A stretch of DNA of 64,000 nucleotides, taken from contig JAJXWS010000003.1 in the NCBI GenBank assembly GCA_021781495.1, positions 40,302 through 104,301 of the forward strand, given 5' to 3'. The stretch is from Acidobacteriota bacterium (GTDB lineage Bacteria; Acidobacteriota; Terriglobia; Terriglobales; Acidobacteriaceae). The notes beneath the pieces are model-generated. The model ran no database searches. It was given only the letters and a program-made list of their open reading frames with translations, and was not told where the DNA came from. Below are positions 57,380 through 64,000 of this stretch, piece after piece. How positions within the stretch are numbered: the first letter of the stretch is position 1; every line of letters starts with the position of its first letter. Position numbers and translations under genes: made by a program.

Positions 57380-59152
57380 ATGTTCTGCTCCAAGATTGTT
57401 CGCAGTGTCCTCGCTGCTGTCCTGCTGTCCTGTGCCGCCGCCGTTCCCGCTCAGAAACTCATCAATGGCTACGAGCCCAAGTGGTGGAAGGAAGCCGTCG
57501 TTTACCAGGTTTATCCGCGCTCGTTCAAGGACTCGAATGGCGACGGCATCGGCGATCTGCCCGGCATCACTTCAAAGCTCAACTACCTGCAGAAGCTGGG
57601 CGTCAATGTCATCTGGCTCAGCCCGCACTTCGATTCCCCGAACGTCGACGGCGGATACGACATCCGCGACTACCGCAAGATCATGGCCGAGTTCGGGACC
57701 ATGGCGGACTTTGACAGGCTTCTAGCGGGCATCAAGCAGCACCACATGCGCCTGATCATTGATTTAGTCGTCAATCACACATCGGACGAAAACAAGTGGT
57801 TTGTCGAATCGCGCAGCAGCAAAACGAATCCGTACCGCGACTTTTATATCTGGCTACCGGGCCACACCGCACCCGACGGCACTCGCACCCCGCCCAACAA
57901 CTACCCGTCCTATTTCTCCGGTTCCGCGTGGACCCTGGACCCTAAGACGAACGAATATTACCTTCACTACTTCACGGTTCATCAGCCCGATCTCAACTGG
58001 GAAAATCCAAAAGTTCGCCAGGACGTTTACTCGATCATGCGCTTCTGGCTCGACAAAGGCATTGACGGTTTCCGCATGGATGTCATCCCGCTGATCTCAA
58101 AGCCGACGGGCATGCCCGATCTCACCGCTGAACAGCTCAAAGACCCGCCCAATGCCTACGCCAACGGCCCCCATCTTGCCGAATACCTCCGCGAGATGAA
58201 TCGCGAAGTCTTGTCCAAGTACAACGTCATGACCGTCGGTGAAGCGACCGGCACAAGCCTTGCTCAAACCGGCTCGCTTGTAGATGACCGCCGGCACGAA
58301 CTCGGCATGATCTTCAACTTCGACGCGGCCCTGCTTCGCCATCCCGATTTCGGCCCGCCGCAGCTCGGCCCCTGGTCTCTGCCCGCACTCAAAGCCATCT
58401 ACGACTCCCACGCTCTCGTGCTCAACAAACACGAGTGGGATACTGTCTTTCTCTCCAACCACGACAGTCCTCGAGTCGTCTCCACGTTTGGCGACGATTC
58501 GCCCGAGATGCGCGTTTCCTCCGCAAAGCTCCTGGAAACCATGATTCTGACTCTGCGCGGCACACCCTTCCTCTACGAGGGAGACGAACTCGGCATGACA
58601 AACTATCCCTTCAAGAAACTCGCCGATTTCGAAGACGTCGCCGTCAAGAACAATTACAAGGCCGAGGTGGAAACCGGAAAAACCTCTGCCGCATCTTTTC
58701 TTGCCGTTCAAGCCCAGTTCACCCGCGACAACGCCCGTACCCCCATGCAGTGGGACAGTTCCCCTCAAGCCGGCTTCACAACCGGTACTCACCCCTGGCT
58801 TGCCGTGAATCCAAACTACAAGCAGATCAACGCGGCGCAAGAAGAGAAAGACCCGGCTTCCGTGCTCAATTACGTGCGGACCCTCATCAAGCTGCGCTCG
58901 CATACCCTTGCCTTCGTCTACGGCGACTACCAGGACCTGGACCCGAAAGACGAGAAGATTTACGCCTATACCCGGACTCTGGGCGAAAAGTACCTCGTGA
59001 TCGAAAACTTCAGCTCCAGCCCAGTGACGTATACACTCCCCGACGGGCTAAAGGCTGCCACGCTCCTGCTGTCGGACATCCCCGGATCACGCGAGGCGAA
59101 CGTCTCCACACTCCATCTCGCACCATGGGAATCCCGCATCTACAAGCAATGA
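57380..59152 (+). CDS. secreted GH13 alpha-glucosidase / oligo-1,6-glucosidase-like enzyme
   Basis: The 590-residue product has a signal peptide (residues 1-25, ending VPAQ) and a full GH13 domain opening WWKEAVVYQVYPRSF with DSNGDGIGDL. Catalytic residues: Asp234 (GFRMDV), Glu288 (VGEATG) and Asp362 (SNHDSPR). It is a diverged paralogue of the enzyme at 9224-11023 and should act on short alpha-1,4 or alpha-1,6 glucans. The start is supported by the signal peptide, with a TATAAT hexamer 7 bases upstream. Confidence 0.88.
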   Translation: MFCSKIVRSVLAAVLLSCAAAVPAQKLINGYEPKWWKEAVVYQVYPRSFKDSNGDGIGDLPGITSKLNYLQKLGVNVIWLSPHFDSPNVDGGYDIRDYRKIMAEFGTMADFDRLLAGIKQHHMRLIIDLVVNHTSDENKWFVESRSSKTNPYRDFYIWLPGHTAPDGTRTPPNNYPSYFSGSAWTLDPKTNEYYLHYFTVHQPDLNWENPKVRQDVYSIMRFWLDKGIDGFRMDVIPLISKPTGMPDLTAEQLKDPPNAYANGPHLAEYLREMNREVLSKYNVMTVGEATGTSLAQTGSLVDDRRHELGMIFNFDAALLRHPDFGPPQLGPWSLPALKAIYDSHALVLNKHEWDTVFLSNHDSPRVVSTFGDDSPEMRVSSAKLLETMILTLRGTPFLYEGDELGMTNYPFKKLADFEDVAVKNNYKAEVETGKTSAASFLAVQAQFTRDNARTPMQWDSSPQAGFTTGTHPWLAVNPNYKQINAAQEEKDPASVLNYVRTLIKLRSHTLAFVYGDYQDLDPKDEKIYAYTRTLGEKYLVIENFSSSPVTYTLPDGLKAATLLLSDIPGSREANVSTLHLAPWESRIYKQ

Positions 59153-59229
59153 TTGGATGTGCAGAAAAATATTTGCTGTCTTCCGCAGATGGCTTGCATA
59201 GAATTACGCGGTCTAGTGATACACCGCCG

Positions 59230-59421
59230 TCATATGGCGCGCAGAACACGCGCCGGCAACAAGATGATCGCGCTCACCAGCTCGAGTGCGCCGCCCACCG
59301 CAATCCCCACCAGCCGAAATGGCAGAAGCGCAAGCCACACAAAGGGATACAGCACCAGTGCCAGCAGCGCCAGCGGCCAGCACAGCACCAGCAGAATGCA
59401 CCATAAAAGGAACTTCACCAT
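59230..59421 (-). CDS. small hydrophobic membrane protein
   Basis: The 63-residue product is almost entirely hydrophobic, with two membrane segments (LLWCILLVLCWPLALLALVL and LVGIAVGGALELVSAIILL in outline) and basic ends. I do not recognise a family. ATG 59421 is preferred to the start at 59445. Confidence 0.5.
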   Translation of the reverse strand: MVKFLLWCILLVLCWPLALLALVLYPFVWLALLPFRLVGIAVGGALELVSAIILLPARVLRAI

Positions 59422-59513
59422 GGCATCAGCGCCTCTTCGCCGCAAGGGCCCGCATCACCATCAGCCCCGGAACATATCGCAGGATACGCGCCTCGCACCC
59501 GTCCGGTTCCCGC

Positions 59514-59954
59514 TCAGCCCTGCTTACTCTTCCTGCGCTCCGCAAGCGCCTTCTTCCGCTCTCGCATCACCTTGCCGCGTTCCTTCTCCGGCATCGCCAG
59601 CACGGTCTTTGTCCGCTTGGGCAGCTTGGCAAACACCAGCGCGTGCGCCCGCTGCAGCTCCTCCTCAATCTCCCTCGGCCGCAGCACATCCCACCGCTCC
59701 ACCGTCACCCAGTACGCCCTCGCCAGATACGGCGCGGGTATGATGCCCTCCACCTCCACCAACTCGTGGAATCGCTCCGCCCCGCAGTGAAACCACAGCA
59801 CGCCCGTGCCCATGCCTTCCAGGTCCGTCATGGCAAACATCTTGCCGCCAATCTCGCGGTCGCCCACCCAATACACAAGGTGGTGCCCCCAGTTCACCGT
59901 CTCCTTGACGTGCGGCAACGCCAGACAAAACGCGCGAACCCGTTCGTTATCCAT
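59514..59954 (-). CDS. MmcQ/YjbR-family protein
   Basis: The 146-residue product matches the MmcQ/YjbR (CyaY-like fold) family: RAFCLALPHVKETVNWG at the N terminus, GGKMFAMTDLEG, IIPAPYLARAYWVTVE and a basic tail (KERGKVMRERKKALAERRKS in outline). The family is cytoplasmic and of uncertain function, possibly DNA-binding. Confidence 0.85.
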   Translation of the reverse strand: MDNERVRAFCLALPHVKETVNWGHHLVYWVGDREIGGKMFAMTDLEGMGTGVLWFHCGAERFHELVEVEGIIPAPYLARAYWVTVERWDVLRPREIEEELQRAHALVFAKLPKRTKTVLAMPEKERGKVMRERKKALAERRKSKQG

Positions 59955-60098
59955 GCCACCCAGCCTAATTCCGTCATCCGCGCCGCGTCACCGCTCCCGA
60001 ACAGCCTGAGCCGCCCCGGAATCCGTTTCACGTTCCCTTAAGTCTCCCGCGCATACCCTCGCCTTGCATGCCGAAAGGCTGCGGAAAGTGAGCCCTCC

Positions 60099-60578
60099 AT
60101 GTTTCGAACGCAAGCAGGGTTTCGAACGCAAGCAGGCACCCTTGCTCTCATCGTCTTCGCCGCGTTGGCGGTTCCATCCTCTGCCGCAGAGAAGAAGATC
60201 ACCAAAAGCCAGTTGCCTGCCGCCGTGGCAAAGACAGCCAAGCAGCAAAGCATCGGCGCCACCGTCCTCGGTTACAGCCAGGACAGGGAGAACGGACAGC
60301 TTGAATACGAAGTGCAGATGACCACTGGAGGCCATTCAAAAGATGTAACGATCGCTCCCGACGGCCAGTTGCTCGAAATTGAAGAACAAGTCAAGCTGAC
60401 CAGCCTGCCTTTAAAGGTACAGGCTGCACTGCACCGCAAGGCTGGCAAAGGAACGATCACCAAGGTCGAATCTCTCGTCAAGCATGGCGCCCTTGTTGCC
60501 TATGAGGCTCAGGTGCTCAACGCAGGCAGGCACTCTGAGGTCCAGGTTGGCCCCGGTGGAGAAACCCTGCAGCACTAG
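60099..60578 (+). CDS. secreted PepSY-like small protein
   Basis: The 159-residue product has a signal peptide (residues 1-29, ending PSSAA) and two repeats of a PepSY-like unit: KITKSQLPAAVAKTAKQQ ... ATVLGYSQDRENGQLEYEVQM, then LPLKVQAALHRKAGKGTITKVESLVKHG. Such domains are periplasmic and of unclear function, often called putative beta-lactamase-inhibitor-like. The N terminus holds a perfect tandem duplication (FRTQAGFRTQAG). Confidence 0.65.
   Translation: MFRTQAGFRTQAGTLALIVFAALAVPSSAAEKKITKSQLPAAVAKTAKQQSIGATVLGYSQDRENGQLEYEVQMTTGGHSKDVTIAPDGQLLEIEEQVKLTSLPLKVQAALHRKAGKGTITKVESLVKHGALVAYEAQVLNAGRHSEVQVGPGGETLQH
60102..60137 (+). repeat. 18-bp perfect tandem duplication in the signal-peptide region
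   Basis: TTTCGAACGCAAGCAGGG or its one-base-shifted form occurs twice head to tail, encoding FRTQAG twice. It lies directly after the ATG and may reflect replication slippage. Confidence 0.85.
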
Positions 60579-60641
60579 GAATAATTTGCACGGATGCCGG
60601 AACACACGAGGCGCACGCAGTGAGTGAGCGCGTAACCGCGA

Positions 60642-62204
60642 TCATTCGTGCGCTTCGAATTCATGGAACCGCCGTTCCAGTTCCCACTCCGCCGCCGCCT
60701 TCTGGCTCTTGTCCAGAAAATCCCGGCACCCCGCCGCTGGCTTCTCCGCGCCCATTGCCTGTCCCTTGCAGGCGACCACCGGCGCGGTAAACACATCCCG
60801 AGCCGCCCACAGGCTCGCACCCGGCAAAAAGCTATGCTCCATGCCCGTGCGCGCCAGCTCCTTCAGGTCCGCATAGCTCAGGTGATAGTCCCGCGCAGCA
60901 CGCACATACTCATGCGTCAGGTCGATGCGGCTAACGCCCTCATCGTCCGTCGAGAGCGCCACCGGCACATGCGCCGCCCGATACACCGGGAACGGGTGCT
61001 CCGCGCCCTTCACGCCCAGAATTCCCTCATTCGAACTCAGGTTGATCTCCACCATCACGTGCTTCTGCGCCATCTCCCGCAACAGGCCCTGCGCGTCCTT
61101 CTCGTCCATCACGTCCACGCCGTGCCCAATCCGCTCCGCACCGGCCAGTTCCACCGCCTGCCGAATATGGAAGCACAGTCCCTCCGGCGGCACCAGCCCT
61201 TCCGCCAGTTCTCCCGCGTGCAGCGAGATGTGCACCTGCGGGTACACCGTATGCAGATACCCCACCATGCGCATCTGCAATGTATAGTCCCGCATGGAGA
61301 CGAACCCGTCCTCTGGCATCACAAAGTTGATGCCCACCCACGTATCGTCCTGCGCAGCCATCGCCGCCTGCACCGTCTCGAATCCCAGCAGCGTCTGCGC
61401 AAACACCTGCTCCGGAGCGTTCCCGCGCAGCACCTGGTACAGATAGCGCACCTGTACCTTGCACGCTGCCGCGGCCTGCGCCGTGCCGCAATGCTCCAGC
61501 TTGCGGCGTTGCTCCTCCGCACTGCGAGCATGCTCACGGTCCGCCGCCACCTCGTCGCGCAGTCCCTGGTCCAGCAGCGTCTGCCGATACCGCGCAAAAT
61601 CCATCTGCAACGGATTCGCGCGCGACAGCGCCGCCGCCCGATGAAAGTCCGGCGTATCCATCAGCTCAAGATATTGCTGATTCTGCGCCGCAGCCCGGCT
61701 CGTCACCTCATCCACCCACTCGCCCATGTGCTTGTCGCCCAGCCCGTGAAACCGGCCAAACGTCGCAAAAAACTGATCGTGCCCGCTCTCGCCCGGCGTC
61801 GGCGTAAAGCTGCGCATGGAGAACGCGTCCACCATCCCGTCATACAGGTCCTGCTCCTCTGGCGTCAGCACGCCCGTCAAATCCCGGGCCGGCCGCAGCG
61901 GTGGCGTACACGGCGGCTTGGCAAACGCCATCGCCCTGGCATCAATGCACAGCCCGTCCTCGCCCGCGTCCTTCAGAAACGTCTCCGCGTACACGGCTCC
62001 GCTCAGATGCACATGCAGGTCCGCGCCCTTCGGAAACTGATCCAGAAATGCGCGCAGCGTCAGCGGCCCGCCCTTCACGGCGGCCTCATACGCGCGGGTA
62101 GCACGCGCCTCCGCGCCCGGAGCCGTCGGCGCGGGCGGTTGAGCGTTCAGGGCAAAGGCGACAAAAAGCGCAGGGGAAACCAGCAGCAAGCGTGAACAGC
62201 GCAT
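60642..62204 (-). CDS. secreted adenosine deaminase-family enzyme
   Basis: The 520-residue product has a signal peptide (residues 1-21) and an adenosine/AMP deaminase metallo-TIM barrel. The metal-binding HxH is His64/His66 (DLHVHLSGA), with SLHAGE and ALSTDDEGV as later active-site motifs. It should deaminate adenosine or adenine nucleosides outside the cytoplasm, like ADGF-type enzymes. Compared with cytoplasmic Ada (about 330 residues) it carries a long insertion around residues 230-330. GGGGAG lies 6 bases before ATG 62204. Confidence 0.85.
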   Translation of the reverse strand: MRCSRLLLVSPALFVAFALNAQPPAPTAPGAEARATRAYEAAVKGGPLTLRAFLDQFPKGADLHVHLSGAVYAETFLKDAGEDGLCIDARAMAFAKPPCTPPLRPARDLTGVLTPEEQDLYDGMVDAFSMRSFTPTPGESGHDQFFATFGRFHGLGDKHMGEWVDEVTSRAAAQNQQYLELMDTPDFHRAAALSRANPLQMDFARYRQTLLDQGLRDEVAADREHARSAEEQRRKLEHCGTAQAAAACKVQVRYLYQVLRGNAPEQVFAQTLLGFETVQAAMAAQDDTWVGINFVMPEDGFVSMRDYTLQMRMVGYLHTVYPQVHISLHAGELAEGLVPPEGLCFHIRQAVELAGAERIGHGVDVMDEKDAQGLLREMAQKHVMVEINLSSNEGILGVKGAEHPFPVYRAAHVPVALSTDDEGVSRIDLTHEYVRAARDYHLSYADLKELARTGMEHSFLPGASLWAARDVFTAPVVACKGQAMGAEKPAAGCRDFLDKSQKAAAEWELERRFHEFEAHE

Positions 62205-62307
62205 AATTGCTCCCCAGTGTAGAGCACAACAGCGGCCGCAGAAAGCGCAATTCCATCCGCCTCCCGCGCCCTCATCCGCCGCGCTCTCTCGTTCCACCGT
62301 CCCCGGT

Positions 62308-62336
62308 TTGGCTTGTGGCCGGGGAGTTGATATACT
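62308..62336 (+). promoter_or_regulatory. promoter of tRNA-Phe
   Basis: TTGGCT (62308-62313) and TATACT (62331-62336) are separated by 17 bp. The tRNA begins 97 bases downstream of the -10. Confidence 0.5.
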
Positions 62337-62433
62337 AAGCCAGTCGTTGCAGCAAACTGTTCGTGGACCCGCCCTTCCTTCTCCGGCCGTGCCGGACCCC
62401 ACGCAGGAAATGCAACTCCAAAGTCTGCACTGA

Positions 62434-62508
62434 GGCCAGGTAGCTCAGTGGTAGAGCGCGGCCCTGAAAAGGCCGGCGTCGGCGGTTCAATCCCGTCCCT
62501 GGCCACCA
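62434..62508 (+). tRNA. tRNA-Phe (GAA)
   Basis: The gene starts GGCCAGG and ends CCTGGCC, A, CCA, with a perfect 7-bp acceptor stem. The anticodon loop is CTGAAAA, giving GAA. CCA is encoded. It is the left end (attL) of the 1.35-kb element: bases 62488-62512 recur at 63834-63858. Confidence 0.96.
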
Positions 62509-62512
62509 TCTA
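62488..62512. repeat. attL: 3' end of tRNA-Phe
   Basis: The 25 bases from CAATCCCGTCC to CCATCTA are identical to 63834-63858. This copy is part of the intact tRNA gene. Confidence 0.85.
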
Positions 62513-62553
62513 TAACTAATAGAAAAAGCGTCGTTTAACGCTGTTTATGGAAT

Positions 62554-62576
62554 CGCCGTGTACTTAATACGTACTC
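62554..62576. repeat. left copy of the inner 23-bp repeat
   Basis: CGCCGTGTACT, a 4-base variable gap (TAAT) and ACGTACTC. The same two blocks with the same gap length recur at 63726-63748 (gap CCAC). They may be arm-type recombinase sites. Confidence 0.6.
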
Positions 62577-62589
62577 GCCGAAGTGCAAA

Positions 62590-62802
62590 CTAAAGTGAGT
62601 ATTCGAGATTGGACGCGTCCCAAGCACGCTTTAGCTCTTCGTCGCTGATCCCGCTGAAAAGACACAGAGAGCGAAATCCCAGCGCTTCGCCGAGAAGCTC
62701 CTTATCCGCTACAGTCGCAGTCCCGTTCTGAGTGTTCAGCAATCGGAAGCCTGCTCTATTGGCGATATGTTCAAGAATGTGTCGCCGGATGTCTTTTTTC
62801 AT
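62590..62802 (-). CDS. small hypothetical protein of the tRNA-integrated element
   Basis: The 70-residue product (MKKDIRRHILEHIANRAGF ... DEELKRAWDASNLEYSL) is predicted mostly helical and neutral. GGAG lies 5 bases before the ATG. No family is recognised. It is co-directional with the membrane protein gene upstream, 54 bases away, so the two may be one operon. Confidence 0.55.
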   Translation of the reverse strand: MKKDIRRHILEHIANRAGFRLLNTQNGTATVADKELLGEALGFRSLCLFSGISDEELKRAWDASNLEYSL

Positions 62803-62856
62803 TCCACTCCACTAAAGCACATCCGCGCGGTATTGCAAGGGCGAGTTTTCCCCAGC

Positions 62857-63378
62857 CTATTTCCTTAGCTGGAGGAACCACCAAACAAATGGGGCGTAGC
62901 GGGAGCGATAGGACTTCTTTGCCAATATCGAATAGAAGAAAAAGTCTAGGAGAATCGCCGGCCCCAAGAAGCCGAGACGCGCGATTCCTCTTGCAATAAA
63001 TACATAGCCTAATGTCACAGCGCAAACAAACAAGAATGCCAAGATCACTTCGAGAGCTTCACGAGGTCGTGTTGCTGGGGAAGAGGGCGTTTGTTGAGTG
63101 ATGGGAGTTGGTGAACGCTGGGCCGCTTCAAGTGCTCTCTTTGCAGCTGCCTCTCGATTCTTCTCGGCATTCCGAGCCATATTCATGTCGATCTGCTGTT
63201 GCCGGTAGCCCATCCATACGAGTTGACCTTTCTTGGACCCGCGCGTAGGAATGCGATAGCCCGGTTTGTCCTTGAGGAGTTTCGCTCTTTCCTGGGCACG
63301 CTCCTCCTTTTTACGCGCCCTCGTTGCAGCACATTTCCTTTTCCACTCTTCGTAATGCGCCTTTTCCTGCTCGTTCAT
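62857..63378 (-). CDS. coiled-coil membrane protein of the tRNA-integrated element
   Basis: The 173-residue product has a highly charged, probably coiled-coil N-terminal half (residues 1-90, Lys/Arg/Glu-rich), a Pro/Thr linker and two C-terminal membrane segments (about 108-128 and 136-152). The topology, cytoplasmic coiled coil with a short membrane anchor, recalls small phage or defence membrane proteins, but no family is recognised. The ATG has only a weak AGG upstream. Confidence 0.55.
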   Translation of the reverse strand: MNEQEKAHYEEWKRKCAATRARKKEERAQERAKLLKDKPGYRIPTRGSKKGQLVWMGYRQQQIDMNMARNAEKNREAAAKRALEAAQRSPTPITQQTPSSPATRPREALEVILAFLFVCAVTLGYVFIARGIARLGFLGPAILLDFFFYSILAKKSYRSRYAPFVWWFLQLRK

Positions 63379-63456
63379 CGTCGAGACCTAAATTTTTCCC
63401 CCTCATTAGAGCACATCGGAGTAGGATCAGAGCGAGTTTCCAAAAGGAGAAAGTCT

Positions 63457-63717
63457 ATGGACCTGAGGATGTTCTTGGCCGCAAGCTATAACGTGCATGA
63501 ATCGAGACATGCGAACGAGGTCATTTACATCGGGCATGATCAGGCAAATCGGTGGACGGCATTCTTCAAGGGGAAAGATCGTGATCTTGGATTGATCGAC
63601 ACATTGGAACAAGCCAAAGCCGAGGCACACCGGCAGTTCGACTCTGCGGAGAAATGTCCAATCGCTCTTGATTGGAAATTGGTTCCGGAGACGGAGATCA
63701 AAGACCTGACAAAATAG
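63457..63717 (+). CDS. small hypothetical protein of the tRNA-integrated element
   Basis: The 86-residue product begins MDLRMFLAASYNVHESRHAN and has mixed helix and strand character with a C-terminal DWKLVPETEIKDL. AAAAGGAGA lies about 8 bases before ATG 63457, a strong ribosome site. It is divergent from the membrane protein gene by 78 bases. No family is recognised. Confidence 0.6.
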   Translation: MDLRMFLAASYNVHESRHANEVIYIGHDQANRWTAFFKGKDRDLGLIDTLEQAKAEAHRQFDSAEKCPIALDWKLVPETEIKDLTK

Positions 63718-63725
63718 GCTGGCGA

Positions 63726-63748
63726 CGCCGTGTACTCCACACGTACTC
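63726..63748. repeat. right copy of the inner 23-bp repeat
   Basis: CGCCGTGTACT, gap CCAC and ACGTACTC, in direct orientation to the copy at 62554-62576. Both are followed within a few bases by CGAA. Confidence 0.6.
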
Positions 63749-63833
63749 CGAAAGCGCGTTTTGTGCTTCCCTTGCGTTTCTTGCGGCGTTGAAAACGCAA
63801 TAACTTATTTAGAATCAGCGGCATGGGATAGAA

Positions 63834-63858
63834 CAATCCCGTCCCTGGCCACCATCTA
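63834..63858. repeat. attR: duplicated 3' end of tRNA-Phe
   Basis: This is the second copy of the 25-bp repeat. It has no 5' tRNA part and is not a functional tRNA. Confidence 0.85.
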
Positions 63859-64000
63859 AACCACACATGCCGTCTCCGGCAGCAGTTCCCCGCCTCCTTT
63901 CCACCTCCTAAGCCCATTCCCCCAGCAATCATTTTTGGCGGCCGTGCAAGCTCTTTTGCGTGCTGATACCTTCCTTCAAGATGACGAAGGGTTGAAGAGC
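63859..64000. other. sequence right of attR, no gene seen
   Basis: The final 142 bases contain no convincing gene start or RNA. A pyrimidine-rich run (63885-63925) is present. It would be the chromosomal flank of the element if the right boundary is correct. Confidence 0.4.

Larger units (their letters stand above)
62488..63858. mobile_element. minimal tRNA-Phe-integrated element without integrase
   Basis: The interval is bounded by a perfect 25-bp direct repeat that includes the 3' half of the tRNA T arm, the acceptor and CCA, which is the footprint of site-specific integration. It holds three small genes (62590-62802, 62857-63378, 63457-63717) and no recombinase. A hand count of 63481-63540 gives 28 of 60 G+C, below the surrounding genes. 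A second pair of 23-bp repeats (62554-62576, 63726-63748) lies inside. It is either a non-autonomous mobile unit or a remnant. Confidence 0.75.

Noticed and set aside
63834..63858. Second tRNA gene at the right end
   Set aside because: Only the 3' end of tRNA-Phe is present; there is no D or anticodon arm, so it is an att duplicate.

Overview
The window looks like chromosomal DNA of an acidobacterium, most likely Terriglobia/Acidobacteriaceae (subdivision 1). The reasons are high G+C in most genes, a diderm envelope gene set (bamA, skp, lpxA, lpxI, fabZ, TolC/RND efflux), many secreted TPR, FG-GAP/ASPIC and plant-polysaccharide glycosidase genes, and a Lys/Ala/Pro histone-H1-like protein. The genus is inference; no rRNA gene is present to settle it.

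Layout. 1-9 kb: a secreted-protein and arabinan-degradation block (TPR protein, CRTAC1-type FG-GAP/ASPIC protein, two GH43 endo-arabinanases around a divergent intergenic region with a LacI-type operator, a second TPR protein), then tmRNA, a PCYCGC-type secreted protein and an unassigned structured small RNA with its own promoter and terminator. 9-16 kb: secreted GH13 alpha-glucosidase, stomatin-like SPFH protein, AsmA-like protein, zinc-ribbon coiled-coil protein, 5'(3')-deoxyribonucleotidase, XRE-cupin regulator. 16-23 kb: the conserved replication/membrane-insertion cluster rpmH-rnpA-yidD-yidC, divergent from dnaA, with khpB beyond dnaA. 23-32 kb: aldo/keto reductase, a TolC/HlyD/RND tripartite efflux operon, and a large predicted outer-membrane protein.

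32-46 kb: YceH-like protein, ndk, M13 peptidase, sucC-sucD, trpD, SIMPL protein, DUF1810 protein, extradiol dioxygenase, DoxX protein, glutathione peroxidase, then bamA and skp. 47-57 kb: lepA, a LysM lytic transglycosylase, the H1-like protein, periplasmic Bcp-type peroxiredoxin, and the minus-strand run of an SDR reductase, an outer-membrane-lipoprotein-sorting-like protein, fabZ, lpxA and lpxI, followed by a palindromic intergenic repeat and a TMEM175-type channel. 57-62 kb: a second secreted GH13 enzyme, small hypotheticals, a MmcQ/YjbR protein, a PepSY-like protein with a tandem duplication in its leader, and a secreted adenosine deaminase.

The right end holds tRNA-Phe(GAA). A 25-bp copy of its 3' end recurs 1,346 bp downstream. 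The interval between the copies is lower in G+C, carries three small orphan genes and no integrase, and has a second pair of 23-bp direct repeats just inside the ends. This is the best candidate for a previously undescribed system: a minimal, apparently non-autonomous tRNA-integrated element. The second candidate is the unassigned ncRNA at 8632-8741.

How parts work together: bamA, skp, lpxA, lpxI and fabZ build the outer membrane; yidC, yidD, rnpA and rpmH form the usual ribosome and membrane-insertion cluster; the GH43 and GH13 enzymes with signal peptides point to extracytoplasmic use of arabinan and alpha-glucans. All calls come from reading the sequence; no database search was run.
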